Of a stretch of DNA of 64,000 bases, positions 24,393 to 32,208 are shown in pieces (the first letter of the stretch is position 1; each line of letters begins with the position of its first letter). The notes below the pieces were generated by a model. That model made no database searches. It was given only the letters and a program-made list of their open reading frames with translations, and was not told the DNA's origin. Origin of the DNA: a virus. Location: positions 1 to 64,000 of the IMG/VR virus record IMGVR_UViG_3300025030_001854. One strand, given 5' to 3'. Made by a program: the position numbers and the translations under genes.

Positions 24393-24634
24393 ATTGGTAT
24401 GTCTCTAATATATTTTGGCAATTTAGTATTCCTATGAATAATTCTTTTTTTAGCATAAGCTATGCCGCACCATCCAGTAAATGCTCCATTTAAAAACAAA
24501 TTAACAAATCCCATCGAACGAGGGGCATAATTTAATCCTTTTCTGTTTCCTCTCGTTGTCTCTCTATCAGTCATTTCTATAACTTCACAAATACCGAATA
24601 TAGGTATTCTAACTAAAACGGGCCAGATTTTCAT
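24389..24634 (-). CDS. hypothetical protein, 81 aa
   Basis: Basic protein, possibly with a membrane-proximal segment (FVNLFLNGAFTGWCGIAY). ATGA overlaps link it to both neighbours (thyA upstream, YopX downstream). Confidence 0.6.
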   Translation of the reverse strand: MKIWPVLVRIPIFGICEVIEMTDRETTRGNRKGLNYAPRSMGFVNLFLNGAFTGWCGIAYAKKRIIHRNTKLPKYIRDIPI

Positions 24635-25869
24635 ACTGCCACTTCTCCTTTAATAGCAGGATGGGGGTCATAACCAAGCAACTTAATATCCTCATATCTA
24701 AAATCAAATAACGATTTAACTTCTTCATTTAACCATAACTTAGGTAAGTCTTTCGGGCACCTAGAAAGTTGTAAATTTACTTGTTCTCTATGATTCTCAT
24801 AAATATGCAAATCTCCATAAGTATGAATAAACTCATCGGGAACCATCCCTACTACATGAGCAACCATCGCCAGTAATAAAGAATAAGAACTAATATTAAA
24901 TGGAACACCTAAAAAAGTATCACAACTGCGTTGGTAGAGTAATAGATTTAATTTGCGTCGAGGAACCCCGATATTATCCATATCCGTATCCAGTGTGGCA
25001 TCGTTTCTACGGAACTGGTTTTTGTGACATTTCTTTTCCTCACACCAGTTGTATTTGGAAATGAGATTCCATCGTTCCTCTTGCGTCAGTTCCTCTGTAT
25101 TAAAATGAAATAAACAATGACAAGGAGGCAACGCACAATGGTCTACCCAATAAGGATGCCATGCCGAGACAATCATTCGCCGGTCATCTGGATTGGTTTT
25201 GAGTTTATTTATTACTTTTTGAAGTTGGTCAACTGTCACCAATTCTCCTTTTCCCCATAATGTAGCAAAATTAACATCAGTTTCGACTTCTTCAATAAAT
25301 CGTTCTTCTGTCCATGATGAACGCCATCTATTTCCCCCTAAATCTCCAGTAGGATTAACTTCAAAAGTATTCTCTGGATGGTCTTCTAAATAATTTTTAT
25401 AACGATTATATGCAAATGTATGTGACCATTTAAATGTCGGAAATGCCCTCCACATACCGCCATAGGTTCCTTCCCCAAGTTCTCCCCATTGTTTAGCAAA
25501 TTCGAAATTTTCTTTGATAAGTTGAATAAATTTTTCTTGTGGAATAACATTCTTTTCGTCAAAAGCAAAAGGAGGGGTCATTAGTGATTTTTTATATCGA
25601 GCATAGGCCCAATCGTCCCAAATATGAACATCATTATCAACCAAATACTTAATATTTGTATTGCCCTGAATGAACCAAAGTAATTCATGAACAATCCCTT
25701 TAAACCAAACCTTCTTGGTGGTTAGAATAGGAAACCCATCTTTAAAATTAAAACGGGCTTGTTCTCCGAATACTCCTATAGTATCGACGCCAGTTCTGTT
25801 CTTCTTAACCCGTCCATAATCCAAAATAGTATGGAGAAGACGATTATATTCTTTATCTACATGATTCAT
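24631..25869 (-). CDS. thyA: thymidylate synthase
   Basis: A 412-residue ThyA-type enzyme that methylates dUMP to dTMP with methylene-tetrahydrofolate. Recognisable parts: the N-terminal KNRTGVDTIGVFGEQARFNF, the HELLWFIQGNTNIKYL block, DDRRMIVSAWHPYW, the catalytic Cys in ALPPCHCLFHF, the RSCDTFLGVPFNISSYSLL block, and the HIYENHREQ folate/dUMP region. It is about 150 residues longer than the bacterial enzyme, with extra sequence before DDRRM and after the catalytic loop, the latter carrying CEEKKCHK. Works with dut and dCMP deaminase nearby. Confidence 0.92.
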   Translation of the reverse strand: MNHVDKEYNRLLHTILDYGRVKKNRTGVDTIGVFGEQARFNFKDGFPILTTKKVWFKGIVHELLWFIQGNTNIKYLVDNDVHIWDDWAYARYKKSLMTPPFAFDEKNVIPQEKFIQLIKENFEFAKQWGELGEGTYGGMWRAFPTFKWSHTFAYNRYKNYLEDHPENTFEVNPTGDLGGNRWRSSWTEERFIEEVETDVNFATLWGKGELVTVDQLQKVINKLKTNPDDRRMIVSAWHPYWVDHCALPPCHCLFHFNTEELTQEERWNLISKYNWCEEKKCHKNQFRRNDATLDTDMDNIGVPRRKLNLLLYQRSCDTFLGVPFNISSYSLLLAMVAHVVGMVPDEFIHTYGDLHIYENHREQVNLQLSRCPKDLPKLWLNEEVKSLFDFRYEDIKLLGYDPHPAIKGEVAV

Positions 25870-25871
25870 AA

Positions 25872-26141
25872 TTAACTTTCTTCTATCCTCAACTTCGTCG
25901 TTGTTTTTTGATATCCGCCGTTAATATATTGATATCCAGTAACTTCTATAAGAATTTCTGGTCTATCAGGAACCTTAGACATTTGGACTACGCAATCATT
26001 AATAAGTATGCTTTTTATCAATCTTGCTCTTTCAGGAATAAACTCAAATGTTCGTTCAGACGGGCTCAAATTAAAAGACATACAAGGAAAACAATTACCC
26101 CAACCAGTTTCAGGGTCGTGAAAAGAAACAGTAGTTTTCAT
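25872..26141 (-). CDS. hypothetical protein, 89 aa
   Basis: Soluble beta-rich protein (TTVSFHDPETGWGNCFPC) with two Cys. ATGA-type overlap with the membrane gene upstream. No family is recognised. Confidence 0.6.
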   Translation of the reverse strand: MKTTVSFHDPETGWGNCFPCMSFNLSPSERTFEFIPERARLIKSILINDCVVQMSKVPDRPEILIEVTGYQYINGGYQKTTTKLRIEES

Positions 26142-26413
26142 AGTTTATTTAAAGCCGAAGCTGTAATATTATTAATAACCCTTACTGAGTTATTCGTTTC
26201 TAATATTGCTATAGAAACGACTCCATTAATTTCATATCGAACAACCGTTCCATTAATCTGTTTTCCATCTATAACAAAAGATACATTATCTCCAGGCGAA
26301 ATTCTTGATTGTCTCAACCATTCTTTTCTTTCTGGGTCATTATCTCTTTGATAAGCTAACATGAAAGCAATTAATGATAGTGTTAAAAAACATCCAAAAA
26401 TAAATTTTCCCAT
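26138..26413 (-). CDS. small membrane-anchored protein, 91 aa
   Basis: N-terminal membrane helix (IFGCFLTLSLIAFMLAY), then a soluble beta domain (GDNVSFVIDGKQINGTVVRY) that looks like a small barrel. Function unknown. Confidence 0.65.
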   Translation of the reverse strand: MGKFIFGCFLTLSLIAFMLAYQRDNDPERKEWLRQSRISPGDNVSFVIDGKQINGTVVRYEINGVVSIAILETNNSVRVINNITASALNKL

Positions 26414-26422
26414 AGTATTTAA

Positions 26423-26596
26423 TTAAAATTTAATTTCCCACCATTTAAGTGCTAAACCAATCATCCATGCTAAAAACGCAATAGCAAAAAGCAAAACAAT
26501 AAAAACAAATAAGTTGGGAAAAAGAAAAATAAATGACATTATTCCGATAATCGCCGCCATCAAAAACAAAAATCTAAAGATATTTTTAATGTTCAT
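26423..26596 (-). CDS. small membrane protein, 57 aa
   Basis: An ORF starting MNIKNIFRFL with two hydrophobic helices covering most of its length (FLMAAIIGIMSFIFLF and VFIVLLFAIAFLAWMIG). Overlaps the upstream gene by 11 bp. Confidence 0.6.
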   Translation of the reverse strand: MNIKNIFRFLFLMAAIIGIMSFIFLFPNLFVFIVLLFAIAFLAWMIGLALKWWEIKF

Positions 26597-26771
26597 TTTC
26601 AATTAGTTTTAAAAGTTCTCTTGCGAATAAGATTTCTCCGTCTTCGCACCCGTAAGAATAAGCGTCATCAAAATTCCCACCTGACCAATCATAAGCGTTA
26701 AAATCTGGAACATCTATTCTGGCTTTCCGAGAAGCCACGTCCTTTAATTTAAGCAAAAGTTTTTCGTTCAT
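26586..26771 (-). CDS. hypothetical protein, 61 aa
   Basis: Short protein with an Asp/Gly/Tyr-rich middle (FNAYDWSGGNFDDAYSYG) and a helical tail. ATGA overlap with the gene upstream. No family is recognised. Confidence 0.6.
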   Translation of the reverse strand: MNEKLLLKLKDVASRKARIDVPDFNAYDWSGGNFDDAYSYGCEDGEILFARELLKLIENEH

Positions 26772-26893
26772 AGTTGTTTAATAAGTAACTTTAAATTAGC
26801 GACTAAAGTTTCCCTCGAAATACCATTCATTAAATAGTCCACACACATTCCGATAATGGCTTCGATGTATTTCTTAAATTCTTGGTTTGTCAT
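26768..26893 (-). CDS. hypothetical protein, 41 aa
   Basis: A 41-residue helical ORF (MTNQEFKKYI start) whose stop overlaps the next ATG by 4 bp and whose start abuts the gene upstream. The perfect fit supports it as real. Confidence 0.55.
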   Translation of the reverse strand: MTNQEFKKYIEAIIGMCVDYLMNGISRETLVANLKLLIKQL

Positions 26894-27085
26894 TTAATTT
26901 AAAGTGTTGAGAAAATCGTTAATCTCTTTGGGAGAGAGTTCTCCATGAGCCCTTCGGCACTCTTGGTCCTCGCATTCTCTATGAATGAACTCTGTATATG
27001 GTCGCTGTTCGTTTGGCCAATAAACGGGGTGAGGAATCTTGTCGGCACCGGGCAATCCACATAAACCGCAGATATCGTCGTTCAT
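26894..27085 (-). CDS. zinc-binding hypothetical protein, 63 aa
   Basis: CGLCGLPGADK near the N-terminus and HRECEDQEC later form a plausible Cys/His zinc site. Early promoter 7 bp upstream of the ATG. Function unknown. Confidence 0.65.
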   Translation of the reverse strand: MNDDICGLCGLPGADKIPHPVYWPNEQRPYTEFIHRECEDQECRRAHGELSPKEINDFLNTLN

Positions 27086-27092
27086 GTTCTAT

Positions 27093-27121
27093 TGATAACA
27101 AAAATTTGAGTCGAGAGTCAA
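27093..27121 (-). promoter_or_regulatory. early promoter
   Basis: TTGACT (27116-27121), 17 bp, TTATCA (27093-27098); ATG after 7 bp. Confidence 0.65.
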
Positions 27122-27534
27122 GAATCAATTTGAACAAGTTCAATTCCAAACTCCTTGGACAAAATTAAACTAAAATCATCTTTATCATAAATCTCTTGGA
27201 AAATCACCTGTTTAATCCCATAAGCAGCAATAGTTTGCATACAATTACGACATGGTAATAAATTACATGCCAATAACCAAATTTCGCCCGGTTTGCAATA
27301 AGATAAGGCATTTACTTCTGCATGAATAACCCTTTTTCGACGTTCGTCTCTATCCGACCAATCAATTTCTATTCCCCTTGGGGCACCATTATATCCTATT
27401 GCCGCCACACTTTTATCAAACCTTAAAACACAACATCCAGTTTTTTTATATGGGTCTTCGCTTCTTTCGCTGGCAGCTTTGGCTAATAATAAAGCATATT
27501 TTCCCCATGAAATTCTAGTAGATTTTACAAACAT
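27118..27534 (-). CDS. dCMP deaminase
   Basis: A 138-residue zinc-dependent deoxycytidylate deaminase. HAEVNAL supplies the His ligand and the catalytic Glu; PCRNCMQTI supplies the two Cys ligands. DPYKKTGCCVL and GYNGAPRG are typical substrate-loop elements. It converts dCMP to dUMP for ThyA. Start taken at Met4 (MFVKSTR), because the longer form overlaps the oppositely oriented LAGLIDADG promoter. Possible sites: T4-like enzymes are allosteric, but this one is shorter. Confidence 0.88.
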   Translation of the reverse strand: MFVKSTRISWGKYALLLAKAASERSEDPYKKTGCCVLRFDKSVAAIGYNGAPRGIEIDWSDRDERRKRVIHAEVNALSYCKPGEIWLLACNLLPCRNCMQTIAAYGIKQVIFQEIYDKDDFSLILSKEFGIELVQIDS

Positions 27535-27558
27535 ATTTGTCACAAATTCGGTTCTCTT

Positions 27559-27565
27559 GTGTAAT
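27559..27565 (+). promoter_or_regulatory. late-type promoter element
   Basis: GTGTAAT, 7 bp before the ATG of the LAGLIDADG gene at 27573. Confidence 0.65.
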
Positions 27566-27572
27566 TCATTCT

Positions 27573-28436
27573 ATGAAACTATTAAGATTTAGTCAAGAAG
27601 AAATACAATTTCTCAAAGATAATTATCGTTCTCTCGGAAGAAAAAAATGTAGTATTCAATTAAATAGAACTCTCTCTTCTATTGCTAGTAAAATAAAAAA
27701 ATTAAAAATTACCTGTTCTCCAGAAGAAATTCGTATTAGACAAGCGGCTCCTAAAAAAGAAGCTGGACAATATAAAATTAAAGAAAATCTATTTATAAAA
27801 GATTTTAATGTTCGTTCTGTTTATTTATTAGGATTAATATGGGCCGATGGATATTTACAAATTCAAAAACATTCAAGATTAAGATTGCAATTAATTGAAA
27901 ATGATGCACGAAATATAGAACCCATTATTGATTCTACGGGAATATGGTCAAAAAATATTGTTTATTCTCAAAAAGGAAAAAAGAATTTACAATTTTCTTG
28001 TTCTAATCCTATTTTGTGTTCTTTTTTGAATGAACAAGATTATAAAAATAAATCTTTTTTATCTCCAGATAAAATTTTAGATATTATTCCAAAACACCTA
28101 CATAAGTATTTTTTTCTTGGATATTTAGATGGAGATGGTTGTATTTTCGCCAAAGGAAAACATTTTGTTATTACTTTTACTTCTACTCACCAACAAAATT
28201 GGAATTTTTTAGAAAGATTGTGTCAAACATTAAAATGTAAATATTATATTAAAAGATATATAAGAAAAAATAAAAATAGTAAATATTCTTCTTTTTCAAT
28301 TTATGGATATAAAAACTGTTTTGTTCTAGGAAATTACCTCTACGAACAGACCGAAAACATTTATCTACCAAGAAAGTATCAACAATTTCTCGCAATCCAA
28401 AACAAACAACTATCAAAAAAAACTAATTATGTTTGA
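27573..28436 (+). CDS. LAGLIDADG homing endonuclease
   Basis: A 287-residue protein with two LAGLIDADG helices, LLGLIWADGYLQI and FFLGYLDGDGCIF, each ending in the catalytic acidic residue, and an N-terminal helix-turn-helix-like region. These enzymes cut intron- or gene-less alleles and spread their own gene. It is free-standing and opposite to its neighbours, between the dCMP deaminase and a small gene, so it is an insertion. The overlapping 3' end (10 bp with the next gene) is tight. The start MKLLRFS is set by the promoter element 7 bp upstream. Confidence 0.88.
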   Translation: MKLLRFSQEEIQFLKDNYRSLGRKKCSIQLNRTLSSIASKIKKLKITCSPEEIRIRQAAPKKEAGQYKIKENLFIKDFNVRSVYLLGLIWADGYLQIQKHSRLRLQLIENDARNIEPIIDSTGIWSKNIVYSQKGKKNLQFSCSNPILCSFLNEQDYKNKSFLSPDKILDIIPKHLHKYFFLGYLDGDGCIFAKGKHFVITFTSTHQQNWNFLERLCQTLKCKYYIKRYIRKNKNSKYSSFSIYGYKNCFVLGNYLYEQTENIYLPRKYQQFLAIQNKQLSKKTNYV

Positions 28437-28663
28437 CATTGTTTTTGTATTTGTTTTAAAGTTTTTTCAACAGATTGAAGTTGTTCTAACATTTTAGCAC
28501 TTTTTTTAATATAAGATTTTCCGCCTTTTAATTCAGCTATTTCGGATGAATGAGTTTTTATATCGCTTAATAAAATTTTTTCTGGGAAATTCAAAAAAAG
28601 CAACGCTTTAGTAACAAAATCAGAAATAATAATTCTTTTGTGTTTTAGATTTTTGGAGGGCAT
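28427..28663 (-). CDS. hypothetical coiled-coil protein, 78 aa
   Basis: Basic N-terminus, helical with a heptad-like C-terminus (MLEQLQSVEKTLKQIQKQ). Overlaps the 3' ends of both neighbours by 10-19 bp. Confidence 0.6.
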   Translation of the reverse strand: MPSKNLKHKRIIISDFVTKALLFLNFPEKILLSDIKTHSSEIAELKGGKSYIKKSAKMLEQLQSVEKTLKQIQKQCQT

Positions 28664-29394
28664 AAATTTTTAATAAAAGGAGAATATACATAATGACATA
28701 AATTATTGGCAATTTCTTCGTTAAAATGATTATCAATACTTCGACGCGAAAAAGAGACTTCTAATTGTTGTTCCGCTTCTTTTACATAATTATTTAATTG
28801 TTCTTTGGTATATTCGTGAGGATTAACTTTAATATTTAAAAGAAAGTTCCTAAAATCATAATCATATTCTTGAACATTAACGGGAAAAACATTGTAATCA
28901 AAATAATACTTTCCAGCCCAAGCTAATCTTAGCAACTGCGTAAAGTTTTTCGGGCTAAAGCCGAATTTGTCAATAGAATCTTTTCGTTTAGAACCTAGTC
29001 GGCCCGTTCTTTCCCCATTAGCTAATCTAAGCTCGCTTTGCATATAGCCCTTTAGAGCTTTATACAAAGTAGAACTTTCAATAAGACAATTTCTATATCG
29101 TCTAACCACTTCCCATTCATCAGAAACATTAATAAAATTATTAATAAACAACAACTCAATCATTTGAGTATTGGCTTGCCTAAGCAGCTTTAGGGCATGA
29201 CGAAATTCAGTAAATACTTTATCCTCAGCAACTTGAGAAACTAGTATTTCATCTTTTTTTAAGCCCAAAAGGTGAGCAGTATCTGTATTAATAAAAACCC
29301 CTCGATAATCAGTATCGGAATTTTCTGTAGCCAAGCCATAAGAACGAGAGCCACCTAATACTTCTATTAATAATTTATGATTTACTGTTAACAT
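28645..29394 (-). CDS. predicted nucleotidyltransferase (YcgL-type, pol-beta superfamily)
   Basis: A 249-residue protein. GGSRSYGLATENSDTDYRGVFI at residues 14-35 is the pol-beta nucleotidyltransferase signature (Gly-Ser, then Asp-x-Asp). The helical C-terminal part, with the KGYMQSELRLANG and RLGSKRKDSIDKFGFSPKN blocks, is shared with phage homologues. Such proteins transfer nucleotides to RNA, protein or small molecules; the substrate is unknown. In this tRNA-rich genome, RNA 3'-end modification is an attractive guess. Confidence 0.8.
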   Translation of the reverse strand: MLTVNHKLLIEVLGGSRSYGLATENSDTDYRGVFINTDTAHLLGLKKDEILVSQVAEDKVFTEFRHALKLLRQANTQMIELLFINNFINVSDEWEVVRRYRNCLIESSTLYKALKGYMQSELRLANGERTGRLGSKRKDSIDKFGFSPKNFTQLLRLAWAGKYYFDYNVFPVNVQEYDYDFRNFLLNIKVNPHEYTKEQLNNYVKEAEQQLEVSFSRRSIDNHFNEEIANNLCHYVYSPFIKNLCPPKI

Positions 29395-29401
29395 ATAAAA
29401 A

Positions 29402-29476
29402 GAAAGACAGATAATTGGTATCCTAATAATAAACGTAGGAAAGTCCTACCGAGCTTACCAATATCTGTCTTTATTA
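29402..29476 (-). terminator. branched hairpin, probable terminator
   Basis: Outer stem AAAGACAGAT/ATCTGTCTTT, a middle stem TTGGTA/TACCAA and an inner hairpin GTAGGA/TCCTAC, followed on the minus strand by CTTTTTATA. It lies between the 90-residue gene and the nucleotidyltransferase gene. It is larger than a normal terminator. Confidence 0.6.
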
Positions 29477-29487
29477 GTTACACAAGA

Positions 29488-29760
29488 TTAAGTCGCAATA
29501 CCAACTTGCGCCAAATATTCCGTAACCTTTTCCTGTGGAACTAGTTCCAATTCAGAAGGCTTAACAAAGCCGTTAAGTTTCTTATGGAAGGATACTAACC
29601 AAGTCCCATTGGGCTTAGGCATTCTTGCTCGAACTACCATACCTTTAAAACCATACAATCGGCCTGCTACTACATCAAAACGATGTTCTGGTTGCGTATG
29701 TTGAACTATAGAACGAGGAATAAACCGACCCGTTAAAGGACAACGTAATGAATGTCTCAT
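29488..29760 (-). CDS. hypothetical protein, 90 aa
   Basis: Start at MRHSLRCPLTGRF, placing the promoter -10 7 bp upstream. Then a beta-rich domain (GRLYGFKGMVVRARMPKPNG) that looks like a small RNA- or protein-binding barrel. No family is recognised. Confidence 0.7.
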   Translation of the reverse strand: MRHSLRCPLTGRFIPRSIVQHTQPEHRFDVVAGRLYGFKGMVVRARMPKPNGTWLVSFHKKLNGFVKPSELELVPQEKVTEYLAQVGIAT

Positions 29761-29767
29761 GTCAGCA

Positions 29768-29796
29768 ATACTAAAACTTAGTTGGAGAAAAGTCAA
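29768..29796 (-). promoter_or_regulatory. early promoter
   Basis: TTGACT (29791-29796), 17 bp, TAGTAT (29768-29773); ATG after 7 bp. Confidence 0.8.
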
Positions 29797-29802
29797 GAAA
29801 TA

Positions 29803-29809
29803 GTGTAAG
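29803..29809 (+). promoter_or_regulatory. late-type promoter element
   Basis: GTGTAAG, 8 bp before the ATG of the holin-like gene. Confidence 0.65.
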
Positions 29810-29817
29810 AAAAGTAT

Positions 29818-30252
29818 ATGTATATGGAGATTTTATCGCTGGCCGGTGGTGCTTTGTCCGGCTTCATATTTAAAATGCTCGCGCAAAATGCTCAAAACAG
29901 AGCCGATGAGCATAAAATGTTAATAGAAAGAATAGGTTCCCGAGACTCTTCTGCTGATAAGGCGTCTACTAGAGTTCCTAACTCTAAAGAGGGCAATTGG
30001 ATTAGAAGAATATTAGTATTATCTATTCTTTTCGGGGTTATTCTCGCGCCATTTATATTGGCCGTTTTTGGGAAACCCGTTATTGTGGAAGTGAGTTCTC
30101 CGGTAAAAAGTTGGTTTTTCGGTCTATTTTCATCAGGAGGAAAACAGCATTTTTATGAATTATCTAGTTACTTATTAATACAAGAAGTAAGGGTTGCTCT
30201 TATGTCCTTGATAGGATTCTATTTTGGACAAAGTGCCGCCAGAACATCATAA
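29818..30252 (+). CDS. holin-like membrane protein
   Basis: A 144-residue protein with an N-terminal hydrophobic stretch (MEILSLAGGALSGFIFKML), a charged linker, a strong helix (ILVLSILFGVILAPFILAVF) and a final helix (VALMSLIGFYFGQSA). Size, helix number and position before a lipoprotein with spanin features suggest a lysis function, likely holin. It is one of the few plus-strand genes and carries the late-type element, as expected for a lysis gene. Confidence 0.6.
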   Translation: MYMEILSLAGGALSGFIFKMLAQNAQNRADEHKMLIERIGSRDSSADKASTRVPNSKEGNWIRRILVLSILFGVILAPFILAVFGKPVIVEVSSPVKSWFFGLFSSGGKQHFYELSSYLLIQEVRVALMSLIGFYFGQSAARTS

Positions 30253-30253
30253 T

Positions 30254-30721
30254 ATGAACAAGTTTTTATATTTTATTTTAATTATCGGTCTTCTTGTAGG
30301 ATGTTCTTCTAACAAGGGAATTCCTCCAAAAAAGATATCTGGATTCAAACCCGCCGCTATCCAATCAATTACCCCCATCACAAATAAGAACATTAAACCA
30401 ATATTCATTGTAAATGGAACTATCACTAATAAATTATCTCAACGACCAAATGATAAAAAGGGAGCAGAATTATTAAATAATAATAATAATACCCAAGAAA
30501 TATCAAAAGGAGCAATTATACCCCCACTAGAAGTTCCACAAATATTTAAATTAAGTATTACGTCTTCTAATGTGTTAGTGGAAAAATGGTCTTCTAATCA
30601 AAATATCAATAAAAAAACATCCCAAGGATGTTTAAAGATAATTATATATTATCTTGTTGTAATAGTTATTGGACTTTTTGGATGGAAATACTATAAATTT
30701 TGGTTTGGCAAAAAAAAGTAA
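30254..30721 (+). CDS. putative unimolecular spanin (lipoprotein with C-terminal membrane helix)
   Basis: A 155-residue protein. Signal peptide plus lipobox (IIGLLVGCSS; the Cys is lipidated), about 100 periplasmic residues rich in Asn/Lys/Pro, then a C-terminal membrane helix (IIIYYLVVIVIGLFG). This outer-membrane anchor plus inner-membrane anchor is the u-spanin layout that fuses the two membranes at lysis. Start chosen at MNKFLYF, 1 bp after the holin-like stop. No peptidoglycan hydrolase is seen beside it. Confidence 0.6.
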   Translation: MNKFLYFILIIGLLVGCSSNKGIPPKKISGFKPAAIQSITPITNKNIKPIFIVNGTITNKLSQRPNDKKGAELLNNNNNTQEISKGAIIPPLEVPQIFKLSITSSNVLVEKWSSNQNINKKTSQGCLKIIIYYLVVIVIGLFGWKYYKFWFGKKK

Positions 30722-30724
30722 AAG

Positions 30725-31132
30725 TTATTTATTAGTAATTTCTTCAGGAACAAAAGAAATAATCTTTACGGGTTTACCCTTCATTTTAGCAACTTCAATG
30801 GTGTTTTTGGTCCCCCTAGATGTCCCATCCCAGAACGCGATGATGACATCCGAATGCTCCACAATCTGAGCATTGCGCTTGAAACCCGCCCCACGGTCAA
30901 ACAGACCCGTTTCTGGGTCATTCCATAACGGGGGAAAAACCAAAAAGGGTACACCAAATTTTATAGCCCATTCCACAGCAAATGAATCTGCCCCATTAGC
31001 GTTCCCCGAAACAATCAATCTTATTTTCTTTTTATTGTCTGTTAAGACTTGAAAAAGACGGTCCTTATCTTTAAAGTTACGCCCGCCAACAACTGCTACT
31101 TTTTTTAATGTTTCTTTGGTTTCGTCGGACAT
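30725..31132 (-). CDS. SLOG-domain protein (DUF2493-like)
   Basis: A 135-residue Rossmann-like SLOG protein. VAVVGGRNFKDKDRL opens the nucleotide-binding fold, LIVSGNANGADSFAVEWA carries the family SGgaxGaD motif, and DVIIAFWDGTSRGTKNTI ends it. SLOG proteins bind nucleotides, NAD or ADP-ribose products. Together with the macro domain 4 kb away it suggests handling of ADP-ribose-like metabolites (inference). Start at MSDETKE. Confidence 0.8.
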   Translation of the reverse strand: MSDETKETLKKVAVVGGRNFKDKDRLFQVLTDNKKKIRLIVSGNANGADSFAVEWAIKFGVPFLVFPPLWNDPETGLFDRGAGFKRNAQIVEHSDVIIAFWDGTSRGTKNTIEVAKMKGKPVKIISFVPEEITNK

Positions 31133-31281
31133 GATTTTTCCTCCACAAGTTCGTATGGTAACATATTCTTTCTTGATAATAGAGTTAAACAAAAACAACA
31201 ATAAAAATCTTGGTCGTTTTTAACCCCACAACATACTTTCCCACAAGAGGGACATAAATAAAGTCTTGGTTTTTCTCTCAT
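31105..31281 (-). CDS. zinc-ribbon small protein, 58 aa
   Basis: Start at MREKPRLYLCPSCGKVCCG. Two Cys pairs (CPSC and CCFC) indicate a zinc ribbon. Overlaps the SLOG gene by 28 bp and follows the HNH terminator. Confidence 0.65.
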   Translation of the reverse strand: MREKPRLYLCPSCGKVCCGVKNDQDFYCCFCLTLLSRKNMLPYELVEEKSCPTKPKKH

Positions 31282-31294
31282 AATTTTATTAAAT

Positions 31295-31318
31295 AAAAAG
31301 AGGCTCCCTACGGAGCCT
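31295..31318 (-). terminator. intrinsic terminator after the HNH gene
   Basis: AGGCTCC/GGAGCCT stem with a 4-nt loop followed by CTTTTTATTT on the minus strand. Confidence 0.85.
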
Positions 31319-31324
31319 TGTAAC

Positions 31325-31948
31325 TTAAAAATATCTATGGTCTGGATGTTTTGCATCCTTCACCAAAGCACAAAGAGGAATAGACTTAGGGGCAACGGGC
31401 TTTTTAAGCAACTTTAAACCAACCTCATGGTTTAACCTATCGCCCTTCTTTGAATTCACGTCTCGATGACAAGAGACAAGATTTTCCCAAGAATCCTTAC
31501 CCCCTCTGGCGCGAGGAATAATATGGTCCTTTGAAAAAGTCCTATTAGTTAATTCAACCCCAGTATATTGACAGCGATTGCCGTCCCTATCTCGGATAGC
31601 TTTTGCCGTAGGTTGTTGGTCCTTCATTGGCATTTTAGTATAGTTAGGACAAATAACCACGGTTGGAACCCTAATCCGTTGGCGAACTCCACCAATAGTC
31701 ATATCCCAATCTCGAATAGGTAACTGCAACCAAGTATCAAAATCTACTGGATAGAAATTAGGAGAAATGTCATAACGAGGTTGATTATCTTCCCCAATTT
31801 CATAAATGATATCTAATGCCAAATACGGAGAAGAACCGTGCTGCCCACCCATCATAGCAGAAAGAGCTTCCGCTACGGTGGAAAAACCTAATCGTTGGTA
31901 GTTCGCGTTGAGACGCAAACAAATAGGAGAATGTAATATTTCGGCCAT
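31325..31948 (-). CDS. HNH endonuclease
   Basis: A 207-residue protein. The C-terminal half has the HNH core CQYTGVELTNRTFSKDHIIPRARGG...NLVSCHRDVNSKKGD, with its metal-binding Asp-His, Asn and His. The N-terminal 100 residues are not recognised. Unlike the tRNA-associated HNH genes it has an early promoter and its own terminator, so it may be a resident phage nuclease rather than a homing enzyme. Confidence 0.85.
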   Translation of the reverse strand: MAEILHSPICLRLNANYQRLGFSTVAEALSAMMGGQHGSSPYLALDIIYEIGEDNQPRYDISPNFYPVDFDTWLQLPIRDWDMTIGGVRQRIRVPTVVICPNYTKMPMKDQQPTAKAIRDRDGNRCQYTGVELTNRTFSKDHIIPRARGGKDSWENLVSCHRDVNSKKGDRLNHEVGLKLLKKPVAPKSIPLCALVKDAKHPDHRYF

Positions 31949-31956
31949 AATATATC

Positions 31957-31985
31957 TATTCTACACGATATTGGGCTTTAGTCAA
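31957..31985 (-). promoter_or_regulatory. early promoter
   Basis: TTGACT (31980-31985) with AGAATA at 17 bp, or TAGAAT at 16 bp. ATG about 8 bp on. Confidence 0.6.
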
Positions 31986-32208
31986 CAGGAAAACATTCGT
32001 CGCATAAATATTGAGTATCATCTTGCCCAGTTTCTATTGCTGGCCCAGTTCTATAACTATCTAATTCATACCACCATAACCATCCGGCCCCCTGGCATTT
32101 AGAACAAGCAGGATTAGGAACCTTTTTGTGACCCCAATTAATTTCTTGATAGTTTTTATTAAAAGATTTAAAGTCTTTAACTCTATCTCGGTCGCCTTTT
32201 CCATTCAT
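31978..32208 (-). CDS. zinc-binding hypothetical protein, 76 aa
   Basis: CSKCQGAGWLWW and CDECFP are DnaJ-type Cys pairs that would bind zinc. Basic N-terminus. ATGA overlap with the 143-residue gene. Confidence 0.65.
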   Translation of the reverse strand: MNGKGDRDRVKDFKSFNKNYQEINWGHKKVPNPACSKCQGAGWLWWYELDSYRTGPAIETGQDDTQYLCDECFPVD

